A stretch of 64,000 bases of DNA from Palsa-1439 sp050015495 (GCA_050015495.1 JBEKBH010000010.1:1-64000); one strand, 5' to 3'. Shown: positions 8,884 to 18,171, counted from the first letter of the stretch. The notes: generated by a model from the sequence alone, not told the origin. Made by a program: numbers and translations.

Positions 8884-9600
8884 ATGATGCCCATCCTGCT
8901 TGCCAATATCGTCGTGGACTTTTTCTTCAAGGGCGGCCCGGTCATGTGGCCGATCCTCGCCGCGTTTCTCGCCGCCCTCGTGGTGATCGTCGAGCGCGCA
9001 CTCTGGTGGACCAGCCTCCGCCGCCGGTCGAACTCGCGGACGTTGCACGAAGCGTTCGACGCCATTGCCAACGGTGATTTCGACCGCGCGGTGCAAATGA
9101 CCACCGACCGCAACGACCCGTTCCTGAGCACGATCCATGAAGGCCTGCTGCACGCGCACTCGTCCCTGCTCGGCGCCATGCAACTGCGCGCCAACGACGA
9201 GATCGAGAAAGCGGAGAAATACGTCTGGATCCTTGGCACACTGATCACGCTGGCCCCGCTGCTCGGGCTGCTCGGCACGGTCACCGGCATCATGCGATCG
9301 TTCAGCTTCGTCGGCCAAGAAGAACTGGCGGCGGTAAAGGTCAGCGGCGGCATCGCCGAAGCCCTGATTGCCACGGCGTGTGGCTTGAGCACAGCTATTC
9401 TCTGCCTGTTGCCATTTAATTTCTACAACCGCCGGCTAGTGCGGTTCCGATCGCGGTTGGAACAAACCATCAATCACGTCGAGTTGGTCGTCGAATCGGC
9501 CAAACACCACGGCTATGATCTCGAGGAGTTTGCCCGGCAACGCGCCCAGCGCGCCCAAGCCGAGGGACGCCCCGTATCGACGCCCAAATTCCAATCCTGA
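8884..9600 (+). CDS. exbB: ExbB/TolQ/MotA-family proton channel
   Basis: 238 residues from the ATG at 8884 (tandem ATG codons). There is an N-terminal membrane segment (GPVMWPILAAFLAALVVIVERALWW), a cytoplasmic loop and two C-terminal segments with the family signature LGTLITLAPLLGLLGTVTGIMRSF, then ALIATACGLSTAILCLLPFNFY. The spacing of three helices with a long cytoplasmic domain fits ExbB rather than TolR or MotA. It works in the inner membrane with the downstream ExbD and upstream TonB. Confidence 0.9.
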   Translation: MMPILLANIVVDFFFKGGPVMWPILAAFLAALVVIVERALWWTSLRRRSNSRTLHEAFDAIANGDFDRAVQMTTDRNDPFLSTIHEGLLHAHSSLLGAMQLRANDEIEKAEKYVWILGTLITLAPLLGLLGTVTGIMRSFSFVGQEELAAVKVSGGIAEALIATACGLSTAILCLLPFNFYNRRLVRFRSRLEQTINHVELVVESAKHHGYDLEEFARQRAQRAQAEGRPVSTPKFQS

Positions 9601-9609
9601 GTTGCGCTT

Positions 9610-10041
9610 ATGCCACTGAAACTTGGCCCCAAACAATCCTCGGAATCCGAGGCGCGGATTGAAATCATCCCGTTGATTGACATCATGTTCTTTCTGCTCG
9701 CCAGTTTCATGCTGGTGAGCCTGAGCATGGTCAACTTGAAAAGCGTCAAGGTCAACCTGCCGACCGCCACCCGGGCGACGCTCGATACGAAGAACGATTT
9801 CGCGAGCATTTCCGTGGATAAGGACGGCGCGGTGTACCTCGACAAGCAACCCCTCGGCTCGAACGAGTTGGTGTTGCGGTTGAACGGCTGGCATCACACC
9901 AATGAAAACCTCCGCGTGTTCATCAGCGGCGACCAGGACGTCCGCTATGGCGCGGTCATCCACGTGCTCGATCTGGTGCGGTCGACGGGCATCCAGAAGG
10001 TCGCCTTTGAGATTCGGGAGCCGACTCCCGCGCAGCCATGA
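9610..10041 (+). CDS. exbD: ExbD/TolR-family biopolymer transport protein
   Basis: 143 residues. The N-terminal IEIIPLIDIMFFLLASFMLVS contains the membrane helix with the conserved proton-carrying Asp (PLIDIMF). A periplasmic domain ending RSTGIQKVAFEI matches the ExbD/TolR pattern. The start at 9610 lies 9 bases after exbB, so translation is probably linked. Together with ExbB it should form the proton-driven motor for TonB. Confidence 0.9.
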   Translation: MPLKLGPKQSSESEARIEIIPLIDIMFFLLASFMLVSLSMVNLKSVKVNLPTATRATLDTKNDFASISVDKDGAVYLDKQPLGSNELVLRLNGWHHTNENLRVFISGDQDVRYGAVIHVLDLVRSTGIQKVAFEIREPTPAQP

Positions 10042-10526
10042 ATGGTCAATTGAAATACCTGAATCTGGTTGGCGTCGTGGCGCTGGCGTGCCTGTGCGTC
10101 ACCCAATGGCTGCATGACCGGCGGCTGAATCTCGAAATCAAGCGCCTCGATCAGGTGCGACTGGAACAGTCCGCAAAACTCGACGAGCAAGCCAGCCAGT
10201 TGAAGGGATTGCGCGAGGACCTCGATCAACTCAAAACGTCGCTGGCCGCCGAGCGGGCCCTCCGCTCTCAAGTCGAACAGAAACTGGAAACGGCCGAAGC
10301 CGCCAACGAGCAACTGACCTTGGAGCGGGACCAGATCAAGGGCGCGATCACGAATTGGGCGAATGCCGTGGCGCTACGCGATGAACGCATGAAGGAAGCC
10401 AATGCCCGAATTGAAGAACTCGCCGCCGACCTGAACGCCAGCATTCGCAAGTACAACGATCTCGTAACCAATTACAACGCCGCCGTCAAGGCGCTCGGCG
10501 GGACGCACGGTCAGACGGGCAAGTAG
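10038..10526 (+). CDS. membrane-anchored coiled-coil protein at the end of the TonB-ExbBD operon
   Basis: 162 residues, overlapping exbD by four bases (ATGA). One N-terminal membrane segment (LNLVGVVALACLCVTQWL) is followed by an almost continuous charged heptad-like coiled coil from about residue 33 to 130 (LDEQASQLKGLREDLDQLKTSL and similar), ending in NDLVTNYNAAVKALGG. Similar proteins occur after exbD genes in Verrucomicrobia, but I cannot name a family. Overlap with exbD and topology suggest a periplasmic or scaffolding accessory to the energy-transduction complex. Confidence 0.72.
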   Translation: MNGQLKYLNLVGVVALACLCVTQWLHDRRLNLEIKRLDQVRLEQSAKLDEQASQLKGLREDLDQLKTSLAAERALRSQVEQKLETAEAANEQLTLERDQIKGAITNWANAVALRDERMKEANARIEELAADLNASIRKYNDLVTNYNAAVKALGGTHGQTGK

Positions 10527-10552
10527 GATTGATCCGGGGTTTGCCGGACCGG

Positions 10553-10984
10553 TCAGGCGCTGGCTACCGGCTCGGATCGTGCCGGGAAAATCTCGCGAAT
10601 GGCCTGCCGCGCTTCTTCTTTCCGCAAGGGTTTGTGAAGGTACCCCTCGATGGAATGCTGGCGGATGATCTGCCGCAGCCGCATCTCGTCCGCGCCCGAA
10701 AAGAGGAGCACCTTGATCTGTGGATTGATTTTTCGCAGGTGATCGACCGTCGCGCCTCCGTCGAGGGTGGGCATGAAATAATCCACCAGTACCAGATCGA
10801 TCGTGTCCTTGTCGCGCGCGTACTTCTCCAGCGCTTTTACCGGATTGGATGAGATTTGGATGATGCAACCCAACTGTTCCAAGACGCTCCTGGCCAACAT
10901 CGCGTTGACGTTGTCGTCATCAATAATCAGGATTCGGACATCGGCAAGATCTGCCCGGCTTCTGGCTGGCTGGCTCGGTTCCAT
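10553..10984 (-). CDS. single-domain response regulator (CheY-like receiver)
   Basis: 143 residues consisting of one receiver domain and short tails. The acidic pair lies in ILIIDDDN, the phospho-acceptor Asp in VLVDYFMP, the conserved Ser/Thr position in LLFSGAD, and the Lys in YLHKPL. No output domain is present, so it probably acts by protein contact or as part of a phosphorelay. No histidine kinase is nearby. It is transcribed divergently from a second receiver protein at 11169. Confidence 0.85.
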   Translation of the reverse strand: MEPSQPARSRADLADVRILIIDDDNVNAMLARSVLEQLGCIIQISSNPVKALEKYARDKDTIDLVLVDYFMPTLDGGATVDHLRKINPQIKVLLFSGADEMRLRQIIRQHSIEGYLHKPLRKEEARQAIREIFPARSEPVASA

Positions 10985-11168
10985 GAACTGCCTTTCTGCT
11001 ATTCGTCACCGTTACATCGAATGTCTTCGCCTCGAATTAAGCACCTCGTGTGCCACGCAGTTTGTTCTGCCACAACAGCTTCGGTCGTGAACTCCGACAC
11101 TTCCGTCCCCTTCGCGCCGTTCCCTGCTGTCACAGCTGGAATAACCCTTGCTTCACTTCTCCGTGTTT

Positions 11169-11558
11169 ATGGATGCGCCCGATACCGCAACAGGCCCCGC
11201 CGTCCTGGCCATCGACGACGAACCCCAGCTTTTGGAGCTCGTCCGAGGCTGCTTGGAGCCCGACGGGTTTCAGGTCTACACCGCTTCCAGCGCCAAAGAG
11301 GGGATCGATTTCTACGAGAAGAACTGGCGAGACATCCGACTGGTCTTACTCGACTTCCTGATGCCGGAGATGACAGGCGACCTCGTCTTCGAATGTTTGA
11401 AGCGCCAGAACCCGGACGTGCGCACCATTCTACTCACCGGCTGCGATGACAACACCGCGCAACGGCTGTTTCAAGAGGGGCTCTTCGGGTACATCCAGAA
11501 ACCGTTTCATTTTCAGGACTTCATCCAGCGCGTTCATGAGGCTGTGGATACGGTCTGA
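11169..11558 (+). CDS. single-domain response regulator (CheY-like receiver)
   Basis: 129 residues from ATG at 11169; a TTG seven codons earlier is possible but less likely. The acidic residues lie in VLAIDDEPQ, the phospho-acceptor Asp in LVLLDFLMPEM, the Thr in ILLTGCDD, and the Lys in YIQKPF. It has no output domain. It pairs head-to-head with the receiver at 10553-10984 across a gap of about 180 bases, but the two are not close copies. Partner kinase unknown. Confidence 0.83.
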   Translation: MDAPDTATGPAVLAIDDEPQLLELVRGCLEPDGFQVYTASSAKEGIDFYEKNWRDIRLVLLDFLMPEMTGDLVFECLKRQNPDVRTILLTGCDDNTAQRLFQEGLFGYIQKPFHFQDFIQRVHEAVDTV

Positions 11559-11645
11559 GCTGTGCGCGTTTAGAAGTTCACGACAACCGGCTACTTGTAA
11601 CGGAACTTGGCTCCGGCAACCCCGCCGTGTTATACTGGCGGGCAC

Positions 11646-11882
11646 ATGAATCGATCCGGGCTGGCAATTCTCCTTGCCGTGGTCCTTGGCCTCGCCGCGA
11701 GCGGCTGCAACACCGCCGCGCCCGCTCCTTATTACAGCAGCCGCCGCGACCTCCTTGGCCAACCCGCACCGACAGCAACTCCTCCAAATTCGATCAATCA
11801 ACGCCTGTCCGGCTCCCCGCCGGTGCCGCCCAATCAGGACGCAGCGCCATCCACAAATTCGCCGCCTCGTCAGCCACAGTGA
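11646..11882 (+). CDS. small proline-rich lipoprotein
   Basis: 78 residues starting at ATG 11646. A signal sequence (LAILLAVVLGLAASGC) ends in a good lipobox with Cys at residue 21. The rest is low-complexity, rich in Pro, Ser, Asn and Gln, with no domain I recognise. It would be a membrane-anchored extracytoplasmic protein. The 160 bases between it and zwf show no gene. Confidence 0.55.
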   Translation: MNRSGLAILLAVVLGLAASGCNTAAPAPYYSSRRDLLGQPAPTATPPNSINQRLSGSPPVPPNQDAAPSTNSPPRQPQ

Positions 11883-12044
11883 CGCGCGTCACGGCTTGCC
11901 TCGCGCGGCGGTTGACAATGTCCACACAAAGCACGAGGTGATTCAGCTTCGTCCAAGTGGTCCCCCGCCGCCGCCAAACCAATCACGGCGAGAAACTGCT
12001 CTCTTCCGCCCGGCATCGTAGGTGTGGTAATTTCGGTTCGGGCA

Positions 12045-13586
12045 ATGGCAATGCAGACCACACTGACTGCGAATCCGCTTCGCGAAGGCATCAGCACGCG
12101 GCAGGCGCCGGAGCCGTGCTTGTTGGTCATCTTCGGGGCGACCGGCGACCTCACCCACCGCAAGCTCGTCCCGGCGCTTTACAACCTCGCGCACGAAGGC
12201 CAGCTCCCGCAGTCATTTGCCATCGTCGGCTTCGCGCGCCGCCCGAAAACGCACGATCAATTCCGCGCCGAGTTGCGCGACTCCGTTGCCGAGTTCTCGC
12301 GCTTCCAGCCGGTAAATCCCGCCGTGTGGGACTCGCTTGCCCAGGCGATTTTCTACCATCAATCCGAATTTGGCGACGCCCAGGGGTACAAGTCACTCGA
12401 CGGATTCCTCAAGAAACTCGATGCCGAGCGCGGGACGGCTGGTAATCGTCTGTTCTATCTGGCCACGGCCCCGACGGAGTTCATCGGGATCATCGAGCAA
12501 TTGGGTGCGAACGGCCTCGTCCAATCGGGTCCCGGTGCCCGGCAACGGATCGTCGTGGAAAAACCCTTCGGCCGGAGCCTGCCGACCGCAGAGGAATTGA
12601 ACCAGGCGTTGGCCGGTGTCTTCGACGAACAGCGCATCTTCCGCATCGACCATTATCTCGGCAAGGAGACCGTCCAGAACATCCTGGCCCTACGGTTTGC
12701 CAACGAGATTTTCGAGCCGATCTGGAACCAGAAATACGTCGACCACGTACAAATCACGGTGGCGGAATCGCTCGGGGTCGAAGGCCGCGGCGGCTACTAC
12801 GACCAGTCGGGCGCCATCCGCGACATGGTGCAGAACCACATGATGCAGTTGCTCTCGCTCGTGGCCGCGGAACCGCCCACGGCGCTCGAAGCCGAGGTCA
12901 TCCGCGATGAGAAAGTGAAGGTCCTCCGCGCGATCCGCCCCATCACGCCCGACCAGGTCCAGCAGTTCACCGTCCGCGGCCAGTACGCGAGCGGCTCGAT
13001 GGCTGGGAAACCCGTGCCCGGTTATCAGGAGGAAAAGAACGTCGCTCCCGGCTCGCGCACGGAGACATTTGTCGCCTTGAAGTTATTCGTCGATAACTGG
13101 CGCTGGGCGGGGGTGCCCTTCTATCTCCGGCACGGCAAACGCCTCCCGAAAGGCGTCGCCGAGATCGCCATCCAGTTCAAAGCGCCACCCGCCGTACTCT
13201 TCGCCGCCGAATCGCCGGAGCCGTTGCAGCCGAATGTGCTTGTGCTCCGCATCCAACCCGACGAAGGCGTTGCGATCCGCATGAACGCCAAGGTGCCCGG
13301 TAACGTGATCAATTTGCAGCCCGTGAAGATGGATTTCCGCTATGGCGGCAGCTTCGGCGCGCGCTCGCCGGAAGCCTACGAACGACTGTTGCACGACGCC
13401 ATTATCGGCGACTCGACGCTGTTCACCCGGCGGGACGAGGTGGAACGTTCCTGGAAGATCATCGACGCGATCATTGCCGGCTGGGACGCGTCGCCCGCGC
13501 CGTTCCCGTACGAGTCCGGCACGTGGGGCCCGCCGGAGGCCGATGAATTCATCGAGCGCGACGGCCGGGAATGGAGGCGCCCGTAG
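12045..13586 (+). CDS. zwf: glucose-6-phosphate 1-dehydrogenase
   Basis: 513 residues from the ATG at 12045 (an in-frame GTG lies seven codons upstream). It catalyses NADP-dependent oxidation of glucose 6-phosphate, the first step of the oxidative pentose phosphate pathway. The nucleotide-binding FGATGDLTHRKL is near residue 30 and the active-site RIDHYLGKETVQNIL near residue 199, both intact. Length is normal for the family. It is followed after three bases by the opcA-like gene, matching the zwf-opcA pairing known from cyanobacteria and actinobacteria, where OpcA modulates the enzyme. Confidence 0.95.
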   Translation: MAMQTTLTANPLREGISTRQAPEPCLLVIFGATGDLTHRKLVPALYNLAHEGQLPQSFAIVGFARRPKTHDQFRAELRDSVAEFSRFQPVNPAVWDSLAQAIFYHQSEFGDAQGYKSLDGFLKKLDAERGTAGNRLFYLATAPTEFIGIIEQLGANGLVQSGPGARQRIVVEKPFGRSLPTAEELNQALAGVFDEQRIFRIDHYLGKETVQNILALRFANEIFEPIWNQKYVDHVQITVAESLGVEGRGGYYDQSGAIRDMVQNHMMQLLSLVAAEPPTALEAEVIRDEKVKVLRAIRPITPDQVQQFTVRGQYASGSMAGKPVPGYQEEKNVAPGSRTETFVALKLFVDNWRWAGVPFYLRHGKRLPKGVAEIAIQFKAPPAVLFAAESPEPLQPNVLVLRIQPDEGVAIRMNAKVPGNVINLQPVKMDFRYGGSFGARSPEAYERLLHDAIIGDSTLFTRRDEVERSWKIIDAIIAGWDASPAPFPYESGTWGPPEADEFIERDGREWRRP

Positions 13587-13589
13587 ACC

Positions 13590-14681
13590 ATGCCTGCGAG
13601 CGACCAACTCGAAACCTTCACCGCGGGCGTCGAAACGGCCGTGGACGTGGCGCAGATCGAGCGCCAGCTTCACGAACTCTGGCAACTCGCCGCCGAATCG
13701 GAGAAGGACCCGAGTCGACGCCAGATCACACGGGCCTGCCTGTTCAACTTCATTGTGCTGTCGGAAACCGACGCGGAGGCCGCGCACGCCAGCGAGGTGA
13801 TCAGCACGCTTACGAGTCATCACCCCTGCCGGGCGATCGTGCTTTCTGCGGCGTCGAGCACCTCGGCATCCGAATTGTCCGCCTCGATCTCCGCCCATTG
13901 CCACCTCGCCGGTACCGGGCAGAAACAGGTGTGTTGCGAGCAGATCGCCATTCATGCGAGCGGCCCGAGCGTCGCGCACCTCGGTTCGGCGGTGCTGCCG
14001 TTGCTGGAATCGGATCTCCCGACGATTGTGTGGTGGCAGGGCAACTTCCTGACACGAATCGATCTGTTTCGCCGCCTCGTCGCCGTGGCCGACCGGATGA
14101 TCTATGACACCTCGGCCTGGCCGAATCCGCAATCGCAACTGGCTGGTCTCGCGCGGGCTCTTACCGAGCAACCGCGCTGCAGTTTTACCGACCTGAGCTG
14201 GACGCGGCTGGGGTTGTGGCGCCAACTCGCCGCTGAGTGTTTTGACGAGCCGCACTGCTGCTCCGAATTGTCGCAAATCCGCGCTGTCGACATTGTGCAT
14301 GGGTGCGGGCCGGGCGCCGGCGTGCGCGCGTTGCTGTACGGCTGCTGGTTCGCGGCCCAACTCCGATGGCCGTTGCCGGAAGCCAGGGCCCGAATCCATC
14401 TGTCCGAGCTCGACGACGGTGATGCGACGGCGGTGGGGATAATATCCGTCGCGATCCAGACGGACGACGCGACATTCTCGATCCGGAAAAACCACGGTGA
14501 AAGCACCGCCAGCGCGACCGTCGATATGCCCAACGCGTGCGGTCTGCCGCGGAAGCGCGCGTTCTGGCCCGCGGACGACGCATCCCTGTTGTCACAGGAA
14601 CTCGACAGTCCCGCCCGGGACCCGGTCTACGGGAAGGCACTGGTGATCGCCGCGGCGCTGTTGGAACCCGATCAACGGTAA
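13590..14681 (+). CDS. opcA: OpcA-like glucose-6-phosphate dehydrogenase assembly protein
   Basis: 363 residues. Family landmarks include an N-terminal helical region, RACLFNFIVLSE, HHPCRAIVL, the CCEQIAIHASG segment, and LLESDLPTIVWWQGN followed by RMIYDTS. OpcA proteins assist assembly or allosteric redox control of glucose-6-phosphate dehydrogenase. It starts three bases after zwf and is surely co-transcribed with it. Family identification rests on motif pattern plus synteny. Confidence 0.85.
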   Translation: MPASDQLETFTAGVETAVDVAQIERQLHELWQLAAESEKDPSRRQITRACLFNFIVLSETDAEAAHASEVISTLTSHHPCRAIVLSAASSTSASELSASISAHCHLAGTGQKQVCCEQIAIHASGPSVAHLGSAVLPLLESDLPTIVWWQGNFLTRIDLFRRLVAVADRMIYDTSAWPNPQSQLAGLARALTEQPRCSFTDLSWTRLGLWRQLAAECFDEPHCCSELSQIRAVDIVHGCGPGAGVRALLYGCWFAAQLRWPLPEARARIHLSELDDGDATAVGIISVAIQTDDATFSIRKNHGESTASATVDMPNACGLPRKRAFWPADDASLLSQELDSPARDPVYGKALVIAAALLEPDQR

Positions 14682-14860
14682 ACGGACACGATGCCACCGG
14701 GTTGAGCGCTCGCCGATGCCTTGTGGCAACTGCGCGCGATTTTCGTGCAAAAATGTCCGGCCTCACTCGCCTCTGTTTCGACAACTTTTTTCTTTGCCCT
14801 ACGGGGGAAAATGCTTTAAAAGTTCGCGTTGGGGACGTTTGTAACGAAAAGGAGGAGGAA

Positions 14861-15580
14861 ATGAAGCGGTCGTTCTTGATCTGCGCCCTTTTTCTGGGTG
14901 CGTGCGTCAGTCAGCCCGTGCTCTCGCGCGGCCAAACCACCTCGCCAATCGGCACGTGGCAGGTCGACATCTTGGGCTCTGAAAAGGGCATTCTGATGAT
15001 GACTTTTTCCAACAACTTTACCGTCACCGGCTATGGCATTGCCCGAAAACAATCCGGGTTTATCACCTTGGCCGGCACCTGGCATTTCGACGACAAAGGC
15101 GACGTGCTCGCCGGCTACGTCCAGACGACAAACGGCGTGGGCATGGCGGCGTTTAGCCTCACGGCTCACATGCTGTCCCCCGGCCGGTTCCGGGGTAAAG
15201 CCACCAGCAGTAGCAGCCGCGGATATCGATGCAAGGGCGAGCAACCCTTGGGGTTTCCTCCCTTGAGCGGTTCGTGGAACGCCGTGATTAAACGAAAGGG
15301 GAAAACTCTCCACGAGGAATTTACCGCGACCGCTTCCTCCAACTACCCGGCCGTCTTCGATATCACCGGGCAGGGATTGAGCGACACGACATCGTTCACG
15401 CTCTCCGGCACGATCATTGTCTCGGCGGAAAACAAGGTGAACGCGTCCATCGACCGGACTTTCGGAACCGACGTCCAGCAGAGCTCGCTGTCCGGGGTGT
15501 TCAAGCCCACGCGATCCAAAATGCTGCTGGACGGTGACGACGACACCGGCGCGCACCTGTCCGAGACCGCCACACGATAG
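14861..15580 (+). CDS. secreted or lipid-anchored hypothetical protein with two lipocalin-like repeats
   Basis: 239 residues. The start at 14861 is fixed by a near-perfect Shine-Dalgarno (AAGGAGGAGG) just upstream. The signal sequence LICALFLGACVSQ contains a plausible lipobox Cys at residue 16. Two halves each open with a beta-strand pattern GTWQVDILGSEKG and GSWNAVIKRKGK, suggesting an internal duplication of a small beta-barrel. It stands alone between opcA and purD. Function unknown; it should act outside the cytoplasm. Confidence 0.62.
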   Translation: MKRSFLICALFLGACVSQPVLSRGQTTSPIGTWQVDILGSEKGILMMTFSNNFTVTGYGIARKQSGFITLAGTWHFDDKGDVLAGYVQTTNGVGMAAFSLTAHMLSPGRFRGKATSSSSRGYRCKGEQPLGFPPLSGSWNAVIKRKGKTLHEEFTATASSNYPAVFDITGQGLSDTTSFTLSGTIIVSAENKVNASIDRTFGTDVQQSSLSGVFKPTRSKMLLDGDDDTGAHLSETATR

Positions 15581-15676
15581 CGCATCGCAGTTTTATTGAC
15601 TTCGTATACGACGGACCAGGGTTTCCGGGATTGACCCTCGCGGAAACTTTCCCCTACAGTGGCGACCGTTGTCGCC

Positions 15677-16948
15677 ATGAAAATCCTGGTCATTGGAAAC
15701 GGCGGACGCGAGCACGCGCTCGTCTGGAAAATCGCCCAAAGCCGGCGGGTCACGAAACTTTTCTGCGCGCCCGGCAATGCCGGTATTGCCGATCTGGCCG
15801 AGTGCGTGCCGATTGCCGCTACCGAGATTGCATCGTTGGCTGCATTTGCTGCTGGGGAAAAGATCGATCTCACCATCGTCGGCCCCGAAGCTCCGTTGTG
15901 CGCCGGCATCGTGGACATTTTTCAAACGTGCCACCTTCGCATTTTCGGCCCGAACCAGCGCGCCGCCCAACTCGAAGGCAGCAAGGTTTTCACGAAACAG
16001 ATTCTCCTGAAATACAATGTCCCGACCGCAACCGCGGCGGTTTTCGACAGTGCCGACGCCGCTCGCGCCCATCTCCGCAAGGTTGGCGCGCCGATCGTGG
16101 TGAAAGCCGACGGCCTCGCGGCGGGCAAAGGGGTGATCGTCGCGTCGTCTGTCGAAGAAGCCGAGCGGGCTGTCGGGGAAATTATGGAGAAAAAGGTCTT
16201 TGGCTCGGCCGGCGCGCAAATCGTCATCGAGGAATGTTTGCGAGGCGAAGAACTTTCCGTCATGGCGCTCGTTGACAGCAAATCATTTCAGACGCTGGCT
16301 TCCGCGCAGGACCACAAACGGGCGCTCGACGGCGACCGCGGCCCGAACACGGGCGGGATGGGCGCCTATTCGCCCACGCCGGTGTTGGACAAGAAACTCG
16401 ACGCGCCGGTGGCGGACATCTTTCAGCGGACGCTGGCGGGATTGCGGGCGGAGGGCATCGAATACCGGGGTGTGCTGTACGCCGGCTTGATGATCACCGA
16501 GCGCGGCCCGCAGGTGCTCGAGTTCAATTGCCGTTTCGGCGATCCGGAAACCCAGGTCGTGCTGCCACGGTTGGAATCCGATTTGGTGGATGCGATGGAC
16601 GCGACGATCGACGGCTCCCTGGACCGCTTGAAACTGGTTTGGAAGACGGACGCCGCCGTCTGCGTTGTAATGGCGGCGGGCGGGTATCCGGGGCAGTATA
16701 AACGGGGCCAGCCGATTGCGGGGTTGAAACAGGCAGCCAACTCGGATAATGTCTGCGTGTTTCATGCGGGCACACGACAGGATGACGATGGCCGGACCGT
16801 CACGGACGGTGGACGGGTTCTGGGCGTGACAGGGCTGGGCGACACCATCGAAAACGCCGCCCGCCGGGCGTACGAAGCCGTCGAACAAATTCGCTTTGAC
16901 GGCGCCCATTTTCGCCGCGATATTGCCGCCCGTGCGGCGCGGAAGTGA
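15677..16948 (+). CDS. purD: phosphoribosylamine-glycine ligase
   Basis: 423 residues, the normal length for PurD, which joins phosphoribosylamine and glycine using ATP in purine synthesis. N-terminal ILVIGNGGREHALVWK, FGPNQRAAQLEGSK, ATP-grasp elements IVVKADGLAAGKGVIVA and GPNTGGMGAYSP, and the metal-binding LEFNCRFGDPETQ are all present. ATG at 15677 gives the canonical MKILVIG start. Downstream serine hydroxymethyltransferase supplies glycine and one-carbon units, so the purD-glyA neighbourhood is metabolically coherent. Confidence 0.95.
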   Translation: MKILVIGNGGREHALVWKIAQSRRVTKLFCAPGNAGIADLAECVPIAATEIASLAAFAAGEKIDLTIVGPEAPLCAGIVDIFQTCHLRIFGPNQRAAQLEGSKVFTKQILLKYNVPTATAAVFDSADAARAHLRKVGAPIVVKADGLAAGKGVIVASSVEEAERAVGEIMEKKVFGSAGAQIVIEECLRGEELSVMALVDSKSFQTLASAQDHKRALDGDRGPNTGGMGAYSPTPVLDKKLDAPVADIFQRTLAGLRAEGIEYRGVLYAGLMITERGPQVLEFNCRFGDPETQVVLPRLESDLVDAMDATIDGSLDRLKLVWKTDAAVCVVMAAGGYPGQYKRGQPIAGLKQAANSDNVCVFHAGTRQDDDGRTVTDGGRVLGVTGLGDTIENAARRAYEAVEQIRFDGAHFRRDIAARAARK

Positions 16949-16995
16949 CGATGTTGCCGCGGGTTGGTGAATCGAAGGTCTTTGGGGAACGAGGA

Positions 16996-18171
16996 ATGAT
17001 GAGAATATTGGCCATGAGAATCAGCGCAGTCATTTTGCTGGTGGTTGCCGGCGGGGCATTGTTTTGCCGCGCGGCCATCGCCGACTCGTCGTTGCGGGAG
17101 ACGACCGAGGTCATCAGCGTCCTCAAGTCGAACTATGTCGACCGCGACAAGCTCAATGACAAATTGCTCAACGAAGCCACGGTGGACGGCCTCATCGACG
17201 CGTTGGGTCACGGAGTGGTCATCATCACGCCCCAACCGCCGTCGACGAACGAAGTGAGGAGCGTCGCCACTGAACCGCGGCTGACGACGGGTCTCGCCCG
17301 CGCCGAGGTCATCGATCCCAACATCGGCTACATCCGCCTGAGCGATGTGACGGACGAGATTCCGGCGGCGCTCGACACGCAATTGAAACGATTCGCCGAG
17401 GCAAAAGTCACGGCCTATGTACTCGACCTGCGGTACGCCGACGGGACGAATTTTGCCGCGGCCGCGGAGGTTGCGGGCCGATTTCTGGCCGACGGGCAGG
17501 AACTGTTCACACTGAAGAGTTCGGAAAAGGGCGTCCAGGTCTTTCGCGCGAGTTCGGCGGCCAAATCCGGCGCTTCCGCGGGAGCCGACCTGACGACCGC
17601 GCCGCTGATGCTGCTGGTGAACGCGCAGACGCGGGGCAGCGCCGAAGCATTGGCCGGCGCATTGCGTGCGCAAGATCGCGGCATCGTCGTCGGCTCGGAA
17701 ACCGCGGGCTCCGCGGCGGCCTGGCAGGACGTGAAACTGGCGGATGGCCGCACGCTACGGTTGGCGACGGCGAAAATCGTGGTGCCGCCGTTCACTGCGG
17801 GAGGTCAGTCCGTTGATCTGTTTCCCAATGGGATCATGCCGGACGTGACCGTGAAGATTGACACGCAGACCGAACATGACGTCGTGTTCGCCCCGGCGAC
17901 CAACGAGACGCTGACCGTCAGCCTGCAACCAAGGGTAAAGAAGAAGGATTTGACCGAGGCGCAGTTGGTCAAGGCGTTTCATGGACAGTCGATCGATGGG
18001 GACGAGCCACAGTTGGTCAAGCCGTCTCATGGACAGTCGGTTGATGGGGACGAGCCGTCGTCCGACTCGGAGCACGATGAGGAAGGCGAAATCCAAAACG
18101 TGCGTGATGTGGTGCTGCAGCGCGCGGTGGACATTTTAAAGGGCATCCGGGTGCTCTTGTCCTGGCAATAA
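16996..18171 (+). CDS. exported S41 (C-terminal processing peptidase)-like protein, probably catalytically degenerate
   Basis: 391 residues with an N-terminal signal (AVILLVVAGGALFCRAAIA). The core matches the S41 fold: NIGYIRLSDVTDEIPAALD, an AYVLDLRYADG strand, LMLLVNAQTRGSAEALAGAL, GIVVGSETAGSAA and DGRTLRLATAKIVVPP. In active CtpA/Tsp enzymes the nucleophile lies three residues before a Glu (SASE) and the base Lys in TFGKG. Here the equivalents are Gly in RGSAE and Ser in TAGSA. No PDZ domain is obvious. A 2 x 48 bp tandem repeat adds an acidic tail. GAGG just before the ATG at 16996 supports this start; a second ATG follows immediately. Confidence 0.7.
   Translation: MMRILAMRISAVILLVVAGGALFCRAAIADSSLRETTEVISVLKSNYVDRDKLNDKLLNEATVDGLIDALGHGVVIITPQPPSTNEVRSVATEPRLTTGLARAEVIDPNIGYIRLSDVTDEIPAALDTQLKRFAEAKVTAYVLDLRYADGTNFAAAAEVAGRFLADGQELFTLKSSEKGVQVFRASSAAKSGASAGADLTTAPLMLLVNAQTRGSAEALAGALRAQDRGIVVGSETAGSAAAWQDVKLADGRTLRLATAKIVVPPFTAGGQSVDLFPNGIMPDVTVKIDTQTEHDVVFAPATNETLTVSLQPRVKKKDLTEAQLVKAFHGQSIDGDEPQLVKPSHGQSVDGDEPSSDSEHDEEGEIQNVRDVVLQRAVDILKGIRVLLSWQ
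17962..18057 (+). repeat. 2 x 48 bp in-frame tandem repeat
   Basis: Two adjacent 48-base units (17962-18009 and 18010-18057) differ at only a few positions. Each encodes QLVKxxHGQSxDGDEP. The duplication is in frame inside the S41-like gene and precedes the acidic SSDSEHDEEGE tail. It is a recent local duplication. Confidence 0.9.
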
